Below, in pieces: positions 10,031-18,852 of a DNA stretch of 39,534 nucleotides. A program made the position numbers and the translations under genes. Numbering within the stretch: the stretch's first letter is position 1; every line of letters begins with the position of its first letter. Origin of the DNA: Gallionella sp. (GTDB taxonomy: Bacteria > Pseudomonadota > Gammaproteobacteria > Burkholderiales > Gallionellaceae); NCBI GenBank assembly GCA_028710565.1, contig JAQTTV010000030.1, forward strand, positions 1 through 39,534, in the 5' to 3' direction. The notes beneath the pieces were generated by a model. The model did not search any database. It had not been told where the DNA came from and saw only the letters and a program-made list of their open reading frames with translations.

Positions 10031-10849
10031 ATGAGTATTTATATGGATCCAATTAACTTAAATGGTGGTAAACATGCGGTGTTGCTGATTCATGGATTGC
10101 AGGGCAGTCCAACTGAAATGCAGCCACTTGCAAAACGACTCAATCAGGCAGGCTATACGGTATCCGTGCCGCATTTTCTCGGCTATGGTTATCGGGATGG
10201 CGACACTTCGCATTCGGTGACGCCTTGGCAAGACTGGCATGAACAAGTCAAGCAAGAAGTCTTACGTCTAAAACAATCGCATGACACGGTATCTGTCAGC
10301 GGCTTGTGCATTGGTGCTGTGTTGGCACTGAGTGTTGCTGCTGAGCTAAGCGGAGAAATTGCTGCATTGTCCTTGCTGGGAACGACCTTGTATTACGATG
10401 GGTGGAGCATCCCTTGGTATCGTTTTGTGCTACCGATTGGTTATTACACGCCTTTTCGTTATTTCTACAAATATCCAGGGCGAGCACCTTTCGGCATTAA
10501 AAATGAGCAATTACGAAAATGGGTCATTCGGGAAATGAGTCATAAGGAATCGTCGGTCGCTGCGGTATCGGATTTATGCCTGCCTGCTATACACGAGGCT
10601 GAGCTACTCATTAGGTCTGTCAAAAAATCGTTGCCCAAGGTGACCGTTCCCACTTTAATTATGCATGCCGTCGAAGATGACGTATCCACTCCGCGTAGTG
10701 CAGAGTTTGTGGCGAAGCATATCGGGACAAAGAACGTGGAAACCGTTCTGCTACACAACTCTTACCACATGCTAACCATAGACAACGAGCGGGAAAAAGT
10801 AGCCTCGGATACCATAGGTTTCTTCAATGCCGTGCGTAACGAGGCATAA
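10031..10849 (+). CDS. Alpha/beta hydrolase (carboxylesterase-like) with cysteine at the nucleophile position
   Basis: 272 aa from the ATG at 10031; the frame is open to 9896 but homology-like sequence begins near here. An alternative ATG lies at 10043, and neither has a clear ribosome binding site. The fold is shown by the oxyanion segment LLIHGLQGSPTEM, the nucleophile elbow SGLCIGAVLAL, an acid candidate in HAVEDDVSTP and the histidine in NSYHML. The elbow residue is C93 where esterases usually have serine, as in dienelactone hydrolases and PHA synthases. The gene precedes an ACP and a ketoacyl synthase, suggesting a thioesterase or acyl-transfer role, but this is inference. Confidence 0.85.
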   Translation: MSIYMDPINLNGGKHAVLLIHGLQGSPTEMQPLAKRLNQAGYTVSVPHFLGYGYRDGDTSHSVTPWQDWHEQVKQEVLRLKQSHDTVSVSGLCIGAVLALSVAAELSGEIAALSLLGTTLYYDGWSIPWYRFVLPIGYYTPFRYFYKYPGRAPFGIKNEQLRKWVIREMSHKESSVAAVSDLCLPAIHEAELLIRSVKKSLPKVTVPTLIMHAVEDDVSTPRSAEFVAKHIGTKNVETVLLHNSYHMLTIDNEREKVASDTIGFFNAVRNEA

Positions 10850-10867
10850 ACCCCGCTTAACTTCTGC

Positions 10868-10873
10868 TATAAT
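10868..10873 (+). promoter_or_regulatory. Possible -10 element ahead of the ACP gene
   Basis: A perfect TATAAT sits 34 bases before the ACP start codon, just after the hydrolase stop. No good -35 hexamer is visible at the expected spacing, so this is tentative. If used, the ACP-synthase pair could be transcribed apart from the hydrolase. Confidence 0.35.
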
Positions 10874-10907
10874 CCGCGCCGCCAATAATTCGGAATGTCA
10901 ATACGTT

Positions 10908-11156
10908 ATGAGCTCCTTAAAAAAAATACAAAGCATGATGGTCGAGCAGTTCGACCTTAAACTTGAAGACCTTAGCCCTGAAGCTCAACTGGAGGGCTTG
11001 GGGTTGGATTCTTTGTCCGTCATTGAATTTATGTTCAATCTTGAAGATGAATTAAAAATTAAACTGTCCGACGAACGTGTTGAGCTTAAAACCATACAAG
11101 ATGTTGCAAATATCGTCGACAAGCTTATCGCTGAGCAACATATTACTCCTAGCTAA
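10908..11156 (+). CDS. Acyl carrier protein, distinct from the housekeeping AcpP locus
   Basis: 82 aa acidic protein with the phosphopantetheine attachment serine in LGLDSLSVIEFMF (DSL motif). Start chosen at MSSLKKIQ; the frame is open further upstream but overlaps the hydrolase. It would carry acyl groups as thioesters. It is three bases upstream of a ketoacyl-ACP synthase, so the two very likely work as a pair. It lies about 13 kb from the main fab cluster, and that cluster lacks acpP in this window, so whether this ACP serves general fatty acid synthesis or a dedicated product cannot be read from the sequence. Confidence 0.93.
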   Translation: MSSLKKIQSMMVEQFDLKLEDLSPEAQLEGLGLDSLSVIEFMFNLEDELKIKLSDERVELKTIQDVANIVDKLIAEQHITPS

Positions 11157-11159
11157 ACT

Positions 11160-12401
11160 ATGACTCGTCGCGTCGTTATCACTGGATTAGGAGTTATCTC
11201 ACCTGTCGGTAAAACTCCTAACGAATTTTTTAACAACCTAATGGCGGGTTATTCAGGCGTTAAGCGGTTAAATGCCCCGTTTATTGACAAGCTGTCCATT
11301 CAAATTGCTGCACCTGTTGAAGACTTTAAGCCCACAGACTATTTCACTAAAATCCAACTTTCTGGCATCGAACGCTTTAGTCAATTTGCTTTGGTGGCGG
11401 CACAACAAGCCGTACAAGATGCGCAACTAGAACTAAACAGCGAAGCAGAACAAGATCGCGCGGGCATCTTCATGGGTTCGTGCATGGGCGGCGCGTCTAC
11501 TTTGGAAGATGGCTATGTGGAAATGTTCCTCAAGGACAATCCACGCATCAAACCATTGTCCGTGTTGCTTAATATGAACAACGCTGCCGCTTCACAAATC
11601 TCGATCAAATATCACTTGCGTGGACCTAACGTCACCTATGCGACCGCTTGCTCCTCTTCCGCAATTGCCATCGGTGAGGCTTATCGCCAAATCAAACATG
11701 GCTATTGTGATGTCATGCTGGCAGGGGGATCTGAAGCATTATTGACCCTAGGTGCAATGAAAGCTTGGGAAGCTTTGCGCACGCTTGCATTGGAAGATAC
11801 TGAAGATGCAAGCGCATCTTGCAAACCTTTCTCCAAAGATCGCAGTGGCTTGGTGCTGGGTGAAGGTGCGGCGGTATTGGTATTGGAAGATGCCGAACGG
11901 GCGATGAAGCGCGGTGCAAAAATCTACGCCGAATTAGTTGGCTATGATTGCTCATCGGATTCCAGTCACATCACCAAACCCGATGCGGTAGGACAAAGCC
12001 GCACCATGCGCAAAGCCTTGCAAGAGTCAGGCTTGACATTGCAAGACATCGGCTATATTAACGCCCACGGTACAGCGACACTCGCTGGCGATATTCAGGA
12101 AACCATGGCGATCAAACAAGTTTTTGGTGAGTACGCTGCCAACATCCCCGTGAGTTCGACCAAGTCTATGCACGGCCATTTGATGGGTGCCACAGGTGCG
12201 GTGGAGTTTATGGCTGCAATTTTAGCCTTGGAAAACAACGCTATCCCTCCGACCACTAACCTCCATCACCCCGATCCAGAATGTGATTTGGACTACGTAC
12301 CCAATGAAGGACGACACAATGTCCCCCTTAATGCGGTCATGTCCAACTCCTTCGCTTTCGGTGGCAGCAATGCCGTGTTGATTGCCAAACGGTTCGTTTG
12401 A
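11160..12401 (+). CDS. fabF: Beta-ketoacyl-ACP synthase II family protein
   Basis: 413 aa thiolase-fold condensing enzyme. The Cys-His-His triad is visible: C164 in TYATACSSSAIAIGEAY, H303 in NAHGTATLAGD and H340 in KSMHGHLMGATGAVE. It would elongate an acyl chain with malonyl-ACP. Housekeeping FabF usually has MTGHLLGAAG around the second histidine, whereas here it is MHGHLMGATG. With its own ACP and a hydrolase upstream, this may be either the sole FabF of the cell or a paralogue for a special lipid; the symbol is by family only. Two hairpins follow it. Confidence 0.88.
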   Translation: MTRRVVITGLGVISPVGKTPNEFFNNLMAGYSGVKRLNAPFIDKLSIQIAAPVEDFKPTDYFTKIQLSGIERFSQFALVAAQQAVQDAQLELNSEAEQDRAGIFMGSCMGGASTLEDGYVEMFLKDNPRIKPLSVLLNMNNAAASQISIKYHLRGPNVTYATACSSSAIAIGEAYRQIKHGYCDVMLAGGSEALLTLGAMKAWEALRTLALEDTEDASASCKPFSKDRSGLVLGEGAAVLVLEDAERAMKRGAKIYAELVGYDCSSDSSHITKPDAVGQSRTMRKALQESGLTLQDIGYINAHGTATLAGDIQETMAIKQVFGEYAANIPVSSTKSMHGHLMGATGAVEFMAAILALENNAIPPTTNLHHPDPECDLDYVPNEGRHNVPLNAVMSNSFAFGGSNAVLIAKRFV

Positions 12402-12420
12402 ACAGACATCGCAACGTCGC

Positions 12421-12446
12421 AGGAGACTGAGTCAGTTAGGTCTCCT
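12421..12446. terminator. Weak hairpin after the ketoacyl synthase gene
   Basis: AGGAGAC and GTCTCCT form a 7-base stem with a 12-base loop. There is no T-tract, so on its own it is a poor terminator; the next hairpin is better. Confidence 0.3.
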
Positions 12447-12484
12447 CGCAAATTGGGGTTTAACTACACGAAAACCCGCGAAAC

Positions 12485-12517
12485 AAAAAAGGATGCCACT
12501 CACGTGACATCCTTTTC
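12485..12517. terminator. Bidirectional terminator between the ketoacyl synthase and cytochrome b561 genes
   Basis: AAAAAAGGATGCCAC pairs with GTGACATCCTTTTC around a TCAC loop, with one mismatch in the stem. The A-rich left flank and T-rich right flank suit termination of both converging transcripts. Confidence 0.7.
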
Positions 12518-12603
12518 TTGGTCAATCTCGCTATCACTACTATCAACCATTCCCCTCTATCAGAGCGTAGTGCTCAAAAATAGGACAGCCAATTAACACA
12601 AAG

Positions 12604-13134
12604 TTACTTAAACCACATACGACTTATCAGGCCATCCTTCATCAAAAGCTGGTGCTTAAGCGCGCCGACAATATGGATACCAACCAACACAAATAAGACA
12701 TTGACCAAAATTTCATGCAATTCATGTGCTGGCGAACCGTGAAACTTGATTGGCAACAAGGTTGGATCTCCACCTAAAATTGCTTTAGCTATTGGAGAAT
12801 TCAACACAATCATCATGCCACTAAAGGGCAGCAAAAACAAAACAAGATATAAAGCGTGATGCACGCCTGTGGCAACCTTATCCATGAATCCCTTGCCGAT
12901 AGGTGCTGGAACACCATCTGTTTTGCGGAAAAATAAACGCAAAATGGTCAATATCACAACCGCGCCACCCGCTAAGGAATGCGCAACATACTGTGCAATA
13001 CTTGCACCTGAAACACCTAAAGCTTCACCTGTCTCACGGGCTTCAGCCGCTTCTTCACCCAAAAAATAGGCGGCAACCAACAATAACAAAGTGAACCAAT
13101 GGGCGATTACTACGCGTTTACTGTAATGAGTCAT
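12604..13134 (-). CDS. Cytochrome b561 family protein
   Basis: 176 aa with four predicted membrane spans (about 8-27, 45-67, 90-112 and 140-160). Histidines within or near the spans (H12 in VIAHWF, H52 in YVAHSLAGG, H92/H93 in GVHHALYL, H149-154 region in VGIHIVGALKHQ) fit two haem b ligand pairs. E. coli CybB, of similar length, oxidises quinol and passes electrons to superoxide. An AGGAG site precedes the ATG. Gene is monocistronic between a terminator and a divergent signalling gene. Confidence 0.9.
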   Translation of the reverse strand: MTHYSKRVVIAHWFTLLLLVAAYFLGEEAAEARETGEALGVSGASIAQYVAHSLAGGAVVILTILRLFFRKTDGVPAPIGKGFMDKVATGVHHALYLVLFLLPFSGMMIVLNSPIAKAILGGDPTLLPIKFHGSPAHELHEILVNVLFVLVGIHIVGALKHQLLMKDGLISRMWFK

Positions 13135-13319
13135 ACTATTTCTCCTAAAATTATCTGGGCCACTTCAGAGATTAAAACACCAAAGAAGTTCCGTCGGTAT
13201 AACGAGCGCGCAATTTACCCGAAAACAGTATCGAATGCTGTTAAATTTACAAATTCTCCATAAATATATAGATATTATGGATATCACACATACGACACGA
13301 CTCATATTTGCGTTAGTAT

Positions 13320-16300
13320 ATGCATCCATTTTTGAATCTATTACCCATGTCTTTTAGTTGGAATCTTTGGCTAGTGGGCTTGTCTGTGCTAATTTCCGTG
13401 ATTGGCTCATTCACGGCCTTGACGCATGCGCAACGGATGCGTCAAAGTACATCACGTGCAGCCACAGTGTGGATGTTCGCGGGGGGAATCACGCTCGGCA
13501 TGGCAATCTGGTCGATGCACTTTATCGGGATGCTGGCGTTTCATTTGCCCATTGCTGTGGGGTACGATCTCCCCCTCACGCTACTCTCCATCCTACCTGC
13601 CATTGCCGCCGCGTTGTTAGGTTTTAAGTTGCTACGTCAACCGCAGATCCAGACCACACAAATTATGGTCAGCAGCCTGATGATGGGATTGGGCATCAGC
13701 GTCATGCACTACACAGGCATGGCGGCACTTAAAATGTCACCTGCCATCGGCTATGACCCGCTGATTTTTGGCGCATCGGTACTCATTGCGGTGCTGGCTT
13801 CGGCAGGCGCGTTGTTGATGATGTATGAAGGCGAACGATTCAAACGCATTCCCTTGCTGCGCTTTGTCTTGGGTGCGCTGATGATGGGGAGTGCTATTTC
13901 GGGGATGCACTACCTCGCGATGTTCGGCGTGCAGATTGCCCCCAACAGTGTGTGTCAAACCGATGCCTCACGCCTCGCGCCCAATTTGCTGGCGACCATG
14001 ATTTTTACCATTTCCTGCTTTTGGTTTACTGGGGGCTTACTCGCGACCCTGTTTGACCAACGCATGGCGAGAGAAAACGCGCAAGCTTTGGCAGACTTAG
14101 CCCAAGCGCATCGCGATTTACAATACCATGCCGCGCAACAAGCAGAGGAAATGACGCGGACTTTGCGCGAAAGTGAAGAGCAACTCAGCATGACGCTACG
14201 CTGCGCACCTGACGCAGTGTTTATCGGTCAGGCAGATGGCCGCATTGAGTACATCAATGACCACGTCACCCATATTTTGGGGTATACGCAAGCGGATTTG
14301 CGCGACAAGACTATTTACGCGCTTGTTCCCGCCGATTGGCGGGAAATTTACCGACAAACCGCGCAACAAATTTTATTGGATCATGAGCGACACGTTTATG
14401 AGGTGCGCTTGATACACAAAGAAGGTATGACTATACCGATGGAGCTCAATGCGGTGTTATTACCCGATAAACGGGTGTATGCCTCTTGTCGCGATATTCG
14501 AGAACGCAAAAGCGCGCAACGTGCCTTGCAGGACTATCAAGAAAAGTTACAAAGCCTATTAAACTCCATGGCGGAAGGCATGTATGGGATTGACACCCAA
14601 GGCTTGTGTACCTTTGTCAATCCTGCCTTTTTGTCTTTCCTCGGTTACAGTCATCACAAAGAAGTGGTGGGCAAAAAAATTCACCAACTGATCCATCATT
14701 CCCACGCCGATGGCTCACATTATTCTGGCAGACGATGCCGCATGTACCTTGCCTATCAAGCTAAACAAAAAATTCATGTGGATGATGAAGTATTTTGGCG
14801 TAAAGATGGCAGCAGCATCCCTGTGGAATACTGGTCTTATCCCATTTTCAAGGATGAATGCGTGGTGGGTTCCGTCGTCACCTTCCTTGATATTAGCGAA
14901 CGCAAGCGAGCAGAACAACATTTGCGCCACAGCGAAGAGTCTGCGCGCACGGCATTGCAAGAATTAAATTACCAAAAATACGCATTAGATCAACATGCTA
15001 TCGTGGACTTAACCGATGTCAGCGGCACCATCACCTACGTCAATCAAAAATTTTGCACCCTGAGCGGCTATCGCGAAGCCGAACTCGTTGGGCAAAATCA
15101 TCGCTTGCTCAATTCTGGATGCCATCCAAAATCCTTCTTTCAAGATATGTACCACACCATTGCCAACGGTGAGGTGTGGAGCGGGGAAATTTGCAATCGC
15201 AGCCAAGCGGGAAGTTTGTATTGGGTCATTACCACCATCGTGCCCTACCTTGATCGGCATGGAAAACCTACTCAATACATTGCCATTCGCACGGACATCA
15301 CACAACGTAAAGCAGCGGAAGACCGCATCCACCAATTGGCGTTTTATGACGCGCTCACGGACTTACCTAACCGCCGCCTGCTGCTAGATCGCCTACACCA
15401 AGCCCTTGCCACCAGCCAACGCACAGAACGCTATGGCGCAGTTATCTTCTTGGATTTAGATCGTTTTAAAACCTTGAATGACAGCCAAGGGCATGATGTC
15501 GGCGACTTATTGCTCGCCCAAGTGGCGAAGCGACTACAAAATTGCATCAATATGGGGGACAGCGTGGCGCGTTTGGGCGGCGATGAATTTGTGGTTATTT
15601 TGGAAACGCTCAGCCATCACATCAGCAAAGCCGCCAGTCAAGCCGAACAAGTCGCCGAGAAAATTCGCGAAGTGCTGAATCAACCGTTCCAACTCAAAGA
15701 GCTGATCCATCACACCACGCCGAGTATTGGCATCACCTTATTCAAAGGGCAGCAATTGGGTGTCGATGACTTGCTCAAACACGCGGACATCGCCATGTAT
15801 CAATCCAAAACCGCAGGACGGAATACCTTTCATTTTTATGAACCCGCGATGCAAACCGCCTTAAATACCCGCACCACCCTTGAGCGGGAATTACGCCTAG
15901 CCCTTACCCAGCAACAATTTCAGCTGTATTATCAAGTTCAAGTGGATGATGCGGGACATCCCTTGGGCGCGGAAGCCTTGTTGCGCTGGCAACATCCGCA
16001 GCGCGGGCTGATCGCCCCTGACGAATTTATCCCCGTATTAGAAGAAACCGAGCTGATTATCCCCATCGGCTTATGGGTGTTGCGCACGGCGTGTTTACAA
16101 CTCAAACGTTGGCAGGGACACGCCTTGACCGATGCGCTGGTGATCGCCGTCAACATCAGTGCCAAGCAGTTCCGCAAAGCCGAATTCGTGATGCAAATAC
16201 AGCTATTGCTACGCGAAACAGGGGCGCGCGCCCAGCGCATCAAGCTGGAGTTGACCGAAAGTATGGTGCTAGAAGATGTCGATGAGGCAATTGCTAAAAT

Positions 16301-16637
16301 GCACGAACTGAAAGCCTTGGGCATCCGTTTTTCCATGGACGACTTTGGTACAGGCTATTCTTCGTTGCAATATCTCAAGCTGTTGCCACTAGACCAAATC
16401 AAAATCGACAAATCCTTTGTGCGCGACATCACCACTGATCCCAACGATGCCGCCATCGTTCAGGCAATTATCGCCATCACCGAAGCCCTAGAACTAGACG
16501 TGATTGCCGAAGGAGTAGAAACCCAAGCTCAAGAAGACTTCCTCAAGCAACATGGCTGTCATACTTTTCAAGGCTATCTATTTGGCAAAGCCGTGTCATT
16601 GAACGAATTTGAAGATAAACTACTACATCTACCCTAG
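13320..16637 (+). CDS. MHYT-PAS-PAS-PAS-GGDEF-EAL membrane signalling protein
   Basis: 1105 aa. Seven membrane spans in the first 250 residues carry three MHYT-type motifs (MHFIGM near 66, MHYTGM near 129, MHYLAM near 196), a proposed copper, O2, CO or NO sensor. Three PAS domains span roughly 290-655 (ERK-terminated PAC segments). The GGDEF domain (~680-840) has intact RLGGDEF, but the inhibitory RxxD site is NMGD. The EAL domain (~860-1100) has EALLRW, DDFGTGYSSL and QIKIDKSFV, all needed for phosphodiesterase activity. It may therefore make or break cyclic-di-GMP. ATG 13320 or 13347 could be the start; neither has a clear ribosome binding site. Confidence 0.94.
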   Translation: MHPFLNLLPMSFSWNLWLVGLSVLISVIGSFTALTHAQRMRQSTSRAATVWMFAGGITLGMAIWSMHFIGMLAFHLPIAVGYDLPLTLLSILPAIAAALLGFKLLRQPQIQTTQIMVSSLMMGLGISVMHYTGMAALKMSPAIGYDPLIFGASVLIAVLASAGALLMMYEGERFKRIPLLRFVLGALMMGSAISGMHYLAMFGVQIAPNSVCQTDASRLAPNLLATMIFTISCFWFTGGLLATLFDQRMARENAQALADLAQAHRDLQYHAAQQAEEMTRTLRESEEQLSMTLRCAPDAVFIGQADGRIEYINDHVTHILGYTQADLRDKTIYALVPADWREIYRQTAQQILLDHERHVYEVRLIHKEGMTIPMELNAVLLPDKRVYASCRDIRERKSAQRALQDYQEKLQSLLNSMAEGMYGIDTQGLCTFVNPAFLSFLGYSHHKEVVGKKIHQLIHHSHADGSHYSGRRCRMYLAYQAKQKIHVDDEVFWRKDGSSIPVEYWSYPIFKDECVVGSVVTFLDISERKRAEQHLRHSEESARTALQELNYQKYALDQHAIVDLTDVSGTITYVNQKFCTLSGYREAELVGQNHRLLNSGCHPKSFFQDMYHTIANGEVWSGEICNRSQAGSLYWVITTIVPYLDRHGKPTQYIAIRTDITQRKAAEDRIHQLAFYDALTDLPNRRLLLDRLHQALATSQRTERYGAVIFLDLDRFKTLNDSQGHDVGDLLLAQVAKRLQNCINMGDSVARLGGDEFVVILETLSHHISKAASQAEQVAEKIREVLNQPFQLKELIHHTTPSIGITLFKGQQLGVDDLLKHADIAMYQSKTAGRNTFHFYEPAMQTALNTRTTLERELRLALTQQQFQLYYQVQVDDAGHPLGAEALLRWQHPQRGLIAPDEFIPVLEETELIIPIGLWVLRTACLQLKRWQGHALTDALVIAVNISAKQFRKAEFVMQIQLLLRETGARAQRIKLELTESMVLEDVDEAIAKMHELKALGIRFSMDDFGTGYSSLQYLKLLPLDQIKIDKSFVRDITTDPNDAAIVQAIIAITEALELDVIAEGVETQAQEDFLKQHGCHTFQGYLFGKAVSLNEFEDKLLHLP

Positions 16638-16684
16638 AAAATCTAAGGCGTATTTTTGCGTTTCCAATTACGCCGCAGTTCAAC

Positions 16685-17662
16685 ATGAAAACCATTCACT
16701 TAGTTATCCCTGATTTACAATTACCCGCCGAATTTGCCGCTGAAGTCAGTGCCGATTTAGCCCTGCCCACTCTCAGAAAGTTGTTGGCGCGCGGTCAAAT
16801 ACAGGCTTTACCCCGTTCAGATTCATTAGAAGCCTGTTTGTGTGATGCCTTTGGTCTTCCGAATCTCCCTATTGCCGAACTCAGCGCGCAGTATGATGGG
16901 CTAGCCGCAGGGCATTGGCTACGTGCCGATCCCGTGAATTTAAGCCTACAGCGCGATCGACTCTGCCTAAGCCCCCTACCCGTTCAGCCCAATGAATCAG
17001 TGGAATTGTGTGCCCATCTCAATACCTATTTTGCAGCACAAGGACTGCACTTTTGCGCACCGCATCCGCAACGTTGGTACCTCAATTTAGACAAATTACC
17101 GACCATCACCACCACCCCGCTACCCCATGTCTTGGGTGAGAATATACGCAATACCCTGCCCACGGGTGAAAATATGCCCTACTGGCATCAACTATTCAAT
17201 GAAATCCAAATGCTACTGTATGCTCATCCCGTCAATGCACAGCGCGAGCAACGGGGTGAAGCAGCGATTAACAGTGTCTGGTTTTGGGGGGAAGGAGCAA
17301 GCGTTGATTGCACGTCTCATTACACGAGTGTCAGTGCCGACACAGTATTAGCCGATATTTTTGCTACAGCAGCACATATACCATTTACCCCGTGGCAAAA
17401 GGTATGGTGCAATACTGACTCACAGCAGCTTATGGTTTGGACGGATTTACAGCGCGCCGTACAACAAGGTGACTTTGCTGCATGGCGAAATGCAATACTC
17501 GATTTTGAACAAAATTACGCTCAACCCCTCTGGCAAGCACTTTGTAGTGGAGAAATTTCTCAACTCACCTTAGATTTACTAGGCAATGATCTCGCCTCAC
17601 GCATCCATCTCACCCGTTCCGACACTTGGGCATTTTGGCGGCAAAAAACTGCACTTTGCTAA
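16685..17662 (+). CDS. Phosphoglycerate-mutase-like conserved protein (COG4255 type)
   Basis: 325 aa starting MKTIHLVIPDLQLPAEFAAEV. The sequence matches the general look of the proteobacterial family annotated as regulatory or cofactor-independent phosphoglycerate-mutase-like proteins: CAPHPQRWYLNL in the middle and NSVWFWGEGA near 200. The metal-binding serine and histidine clusters of true iPGM are not evident, so enzymatic activity is doubtful. It is 47 bases after the MHYT-GGDEF-EAL gene on the same strand and could be co-transcribed. The biological role of this family is not established to my knowledge. Confidence 0.75.
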   Translation: MKTIHLVIPDLQLPAEFAAEVSADLALPTLRKLLARGQIQALPRSDSLEACLCDAFGLPNLPIAELSAQYDGLAAGHWLRADPVNLSLQRDRLCLSPLPVQPNESVELCAHLNTYFAAQGLHFCAPHPQRWYLNLDKLPTITTTPLPHVLGENIRNTLPTGENMPYWHQLFNEIQMLLYAHPVNAQREQRGEAAINSVWFWGEGASVDCTSHYTSVSADTVLADIFATAAHIPFTPWQKVWCNTDSQQLMVWTDLQRAVQQGDFAAWRNAILDFEQNYAQPLWQALCSGEISQLTLDLLGNDLASRIHLTRSDTWAFWRQKTALC

Positions 17663-17745
17663 ATAACAAGCACTAAAAACACGTTCAACACGTTTTTGAC
17701 TTGCCTAGCAGTTGCATGCAAATTCAAAGGAAACAGAATACTTAA

Positions 17746-17770
17746 CCCCTGCCCGTATATAAAGCAGGGG
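17746..17770. terminator. Possible hairpin between convergent genes
   Basis: CCCCTGC and GCAGGGG form a 7-base stem with an 11-base loop in the 127-base gap between two converging genes. The T-tract is poor on either strand, so termination is only suggested. Confidence 0.35.
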
Positions 17771-17789
17771 CTTCAGGAGATACAGGGAG

Positions 17790-18581
17790 CTACAGCGTTC
17801 TCGCCAGACGGAAACCATCGTAAGCACCGCGTCTCGATTGGCTCAAATCAGCACGATTTCCTGCACGAAGTTTTTGCGCTATGTTATCCCAAGATCCACC
17901 GCGTAAGACTTTGTGCTTCCCGCCACCCAGCCATGGCCGACCATCCGTCGGGGCACCTTTATAAGTACTGTGGTAATCATCCTGCACCCACTCATAAACA
18001 TTCCCGCCCATGTCATACAGGCCCCACGCATTCGGGGTTTTCTTGGCGACAGGCATGATCTTCGCACCACTATTGTCTTTGAACCAAGCCAGACTACTTA
18101 CATCACTTCCACCACAATATTCATCGCTACCACCCGCACGACAGGCGTATTCCCATTCCGCTTCAGAAGGTAGGCGATATACTTTACCCGTCTTTACATT
18201 AAGCTTGCTGATAAAACGCTGCACTTCTTCCCAACTTACTTGCTCCACAGGACAATCATCACCACACGTATTAAATTTGCTTGGATTTTGTCCCATCAAG
18301 GCTTTCCACTGCCCCTGCGTGACTTCTGTTTTACCCATTTCAAACGCGTAATCAAACGTGACTCGATGTATAGGCTTTTCATCTGAATCACCATTGTCAG
18401 TGCCCATCATAAAACTGCCAGCAGAAATGCGTACCATAGGAGGCACGATACCACTGCTAGCATTACGTACAGGATCATCAACTGCCGCAGGTGGCGCGGG
18501 GCGATGTTTTTCAGCTGCATGTACTGGAAGGACGAAAACTATCGCCAACAAGGCGGTCGTAAGTAGTGATGGTCGTTTCAT
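17790..18581 (-). CDS. Secreted formylglycine-generating-enzyme-like (SUMF1) protein lacking the catalytic cysteines
   Basis: 263 aa with a signal peptide (cleavage after PVHAA, near 23). The FGE/sulfatase-modifying fold is evident: GSFMMGTDNGDSDEKPIHRV, EVTQGQWKALMG, PVEQVSWEEVQRF, YRLPSEAEWEYACRAG, GLYDMGGNVYEWVQD and a C-terminal YDGFRLAR. True FGE uses two cysteines in the stretch after VLRGGSW; here that stretch reads DNIAQKLRAGNRADL, without cysteine, so sulfatase activation is unlikely. Four other cysteines (two near 106-110, plus C146 and C155 areas) may form disulfides. No sulfatase gene is adjacent. AAGGAG precedes the ATG. Probably a periplasmic ligand-binding or structural member of the family. 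Confidence 0.88.
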   Translation of the reverse strand: MKRPSLLTTALLAIVFVLPVHAAEKHRPAPPAAVDDPVRNASSGIVPPMVRISAGSFMMGTDNGDSDEKPIHRVTFDYAFEMGKTEVTQGQWKALMGQNPSKFNTCGDDCPVEQVSWEEVQRFISKLNVKTGKVYRLPSEAEWEYACRAGGSDEYCGGSDVSSLAWFKDNSGAKIMPVAKKTPNAWGLYDMGGNVYEWVQDDYHSTYKGAPTDGRPWLGGGKHKVLRGGSWDNIAQKLRAGNRADLSQSRRGAYDGFRLARTL

Positions 18582-18852
18582 GAGTTACTCCTTAAAAGTG
18601 AATATACCAAACCTAAATCGCTATCCATTTACTAACAGCCATTAAGACAGCAAAACATGCCAATGCCTTAACGCGCCGAATACTCAAGCACGATACCAAT
18701 GGATGAGTAGTAGGATACCCTTAACCAAGACGCAATTCTATCAATAACAATATAATTTGTGCGTGTACCTCACCTGCCGTTGCCGCAACCTGGACCATCA
18801 TTCATTTGCTACAGCACAAAAACCACTTAAGGCCGAAACAATTAGCGGCCTG
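18582..18852. other. Intergenic stretch without a gene
   Basis: About 270 bases separate the SUMF1-like gene from the DMT transporter. I see no ORF of note, no strong hairpin and no clear promoter beyond the AAGGAG of the SUMF1-like gene. Confidence 0.5.
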
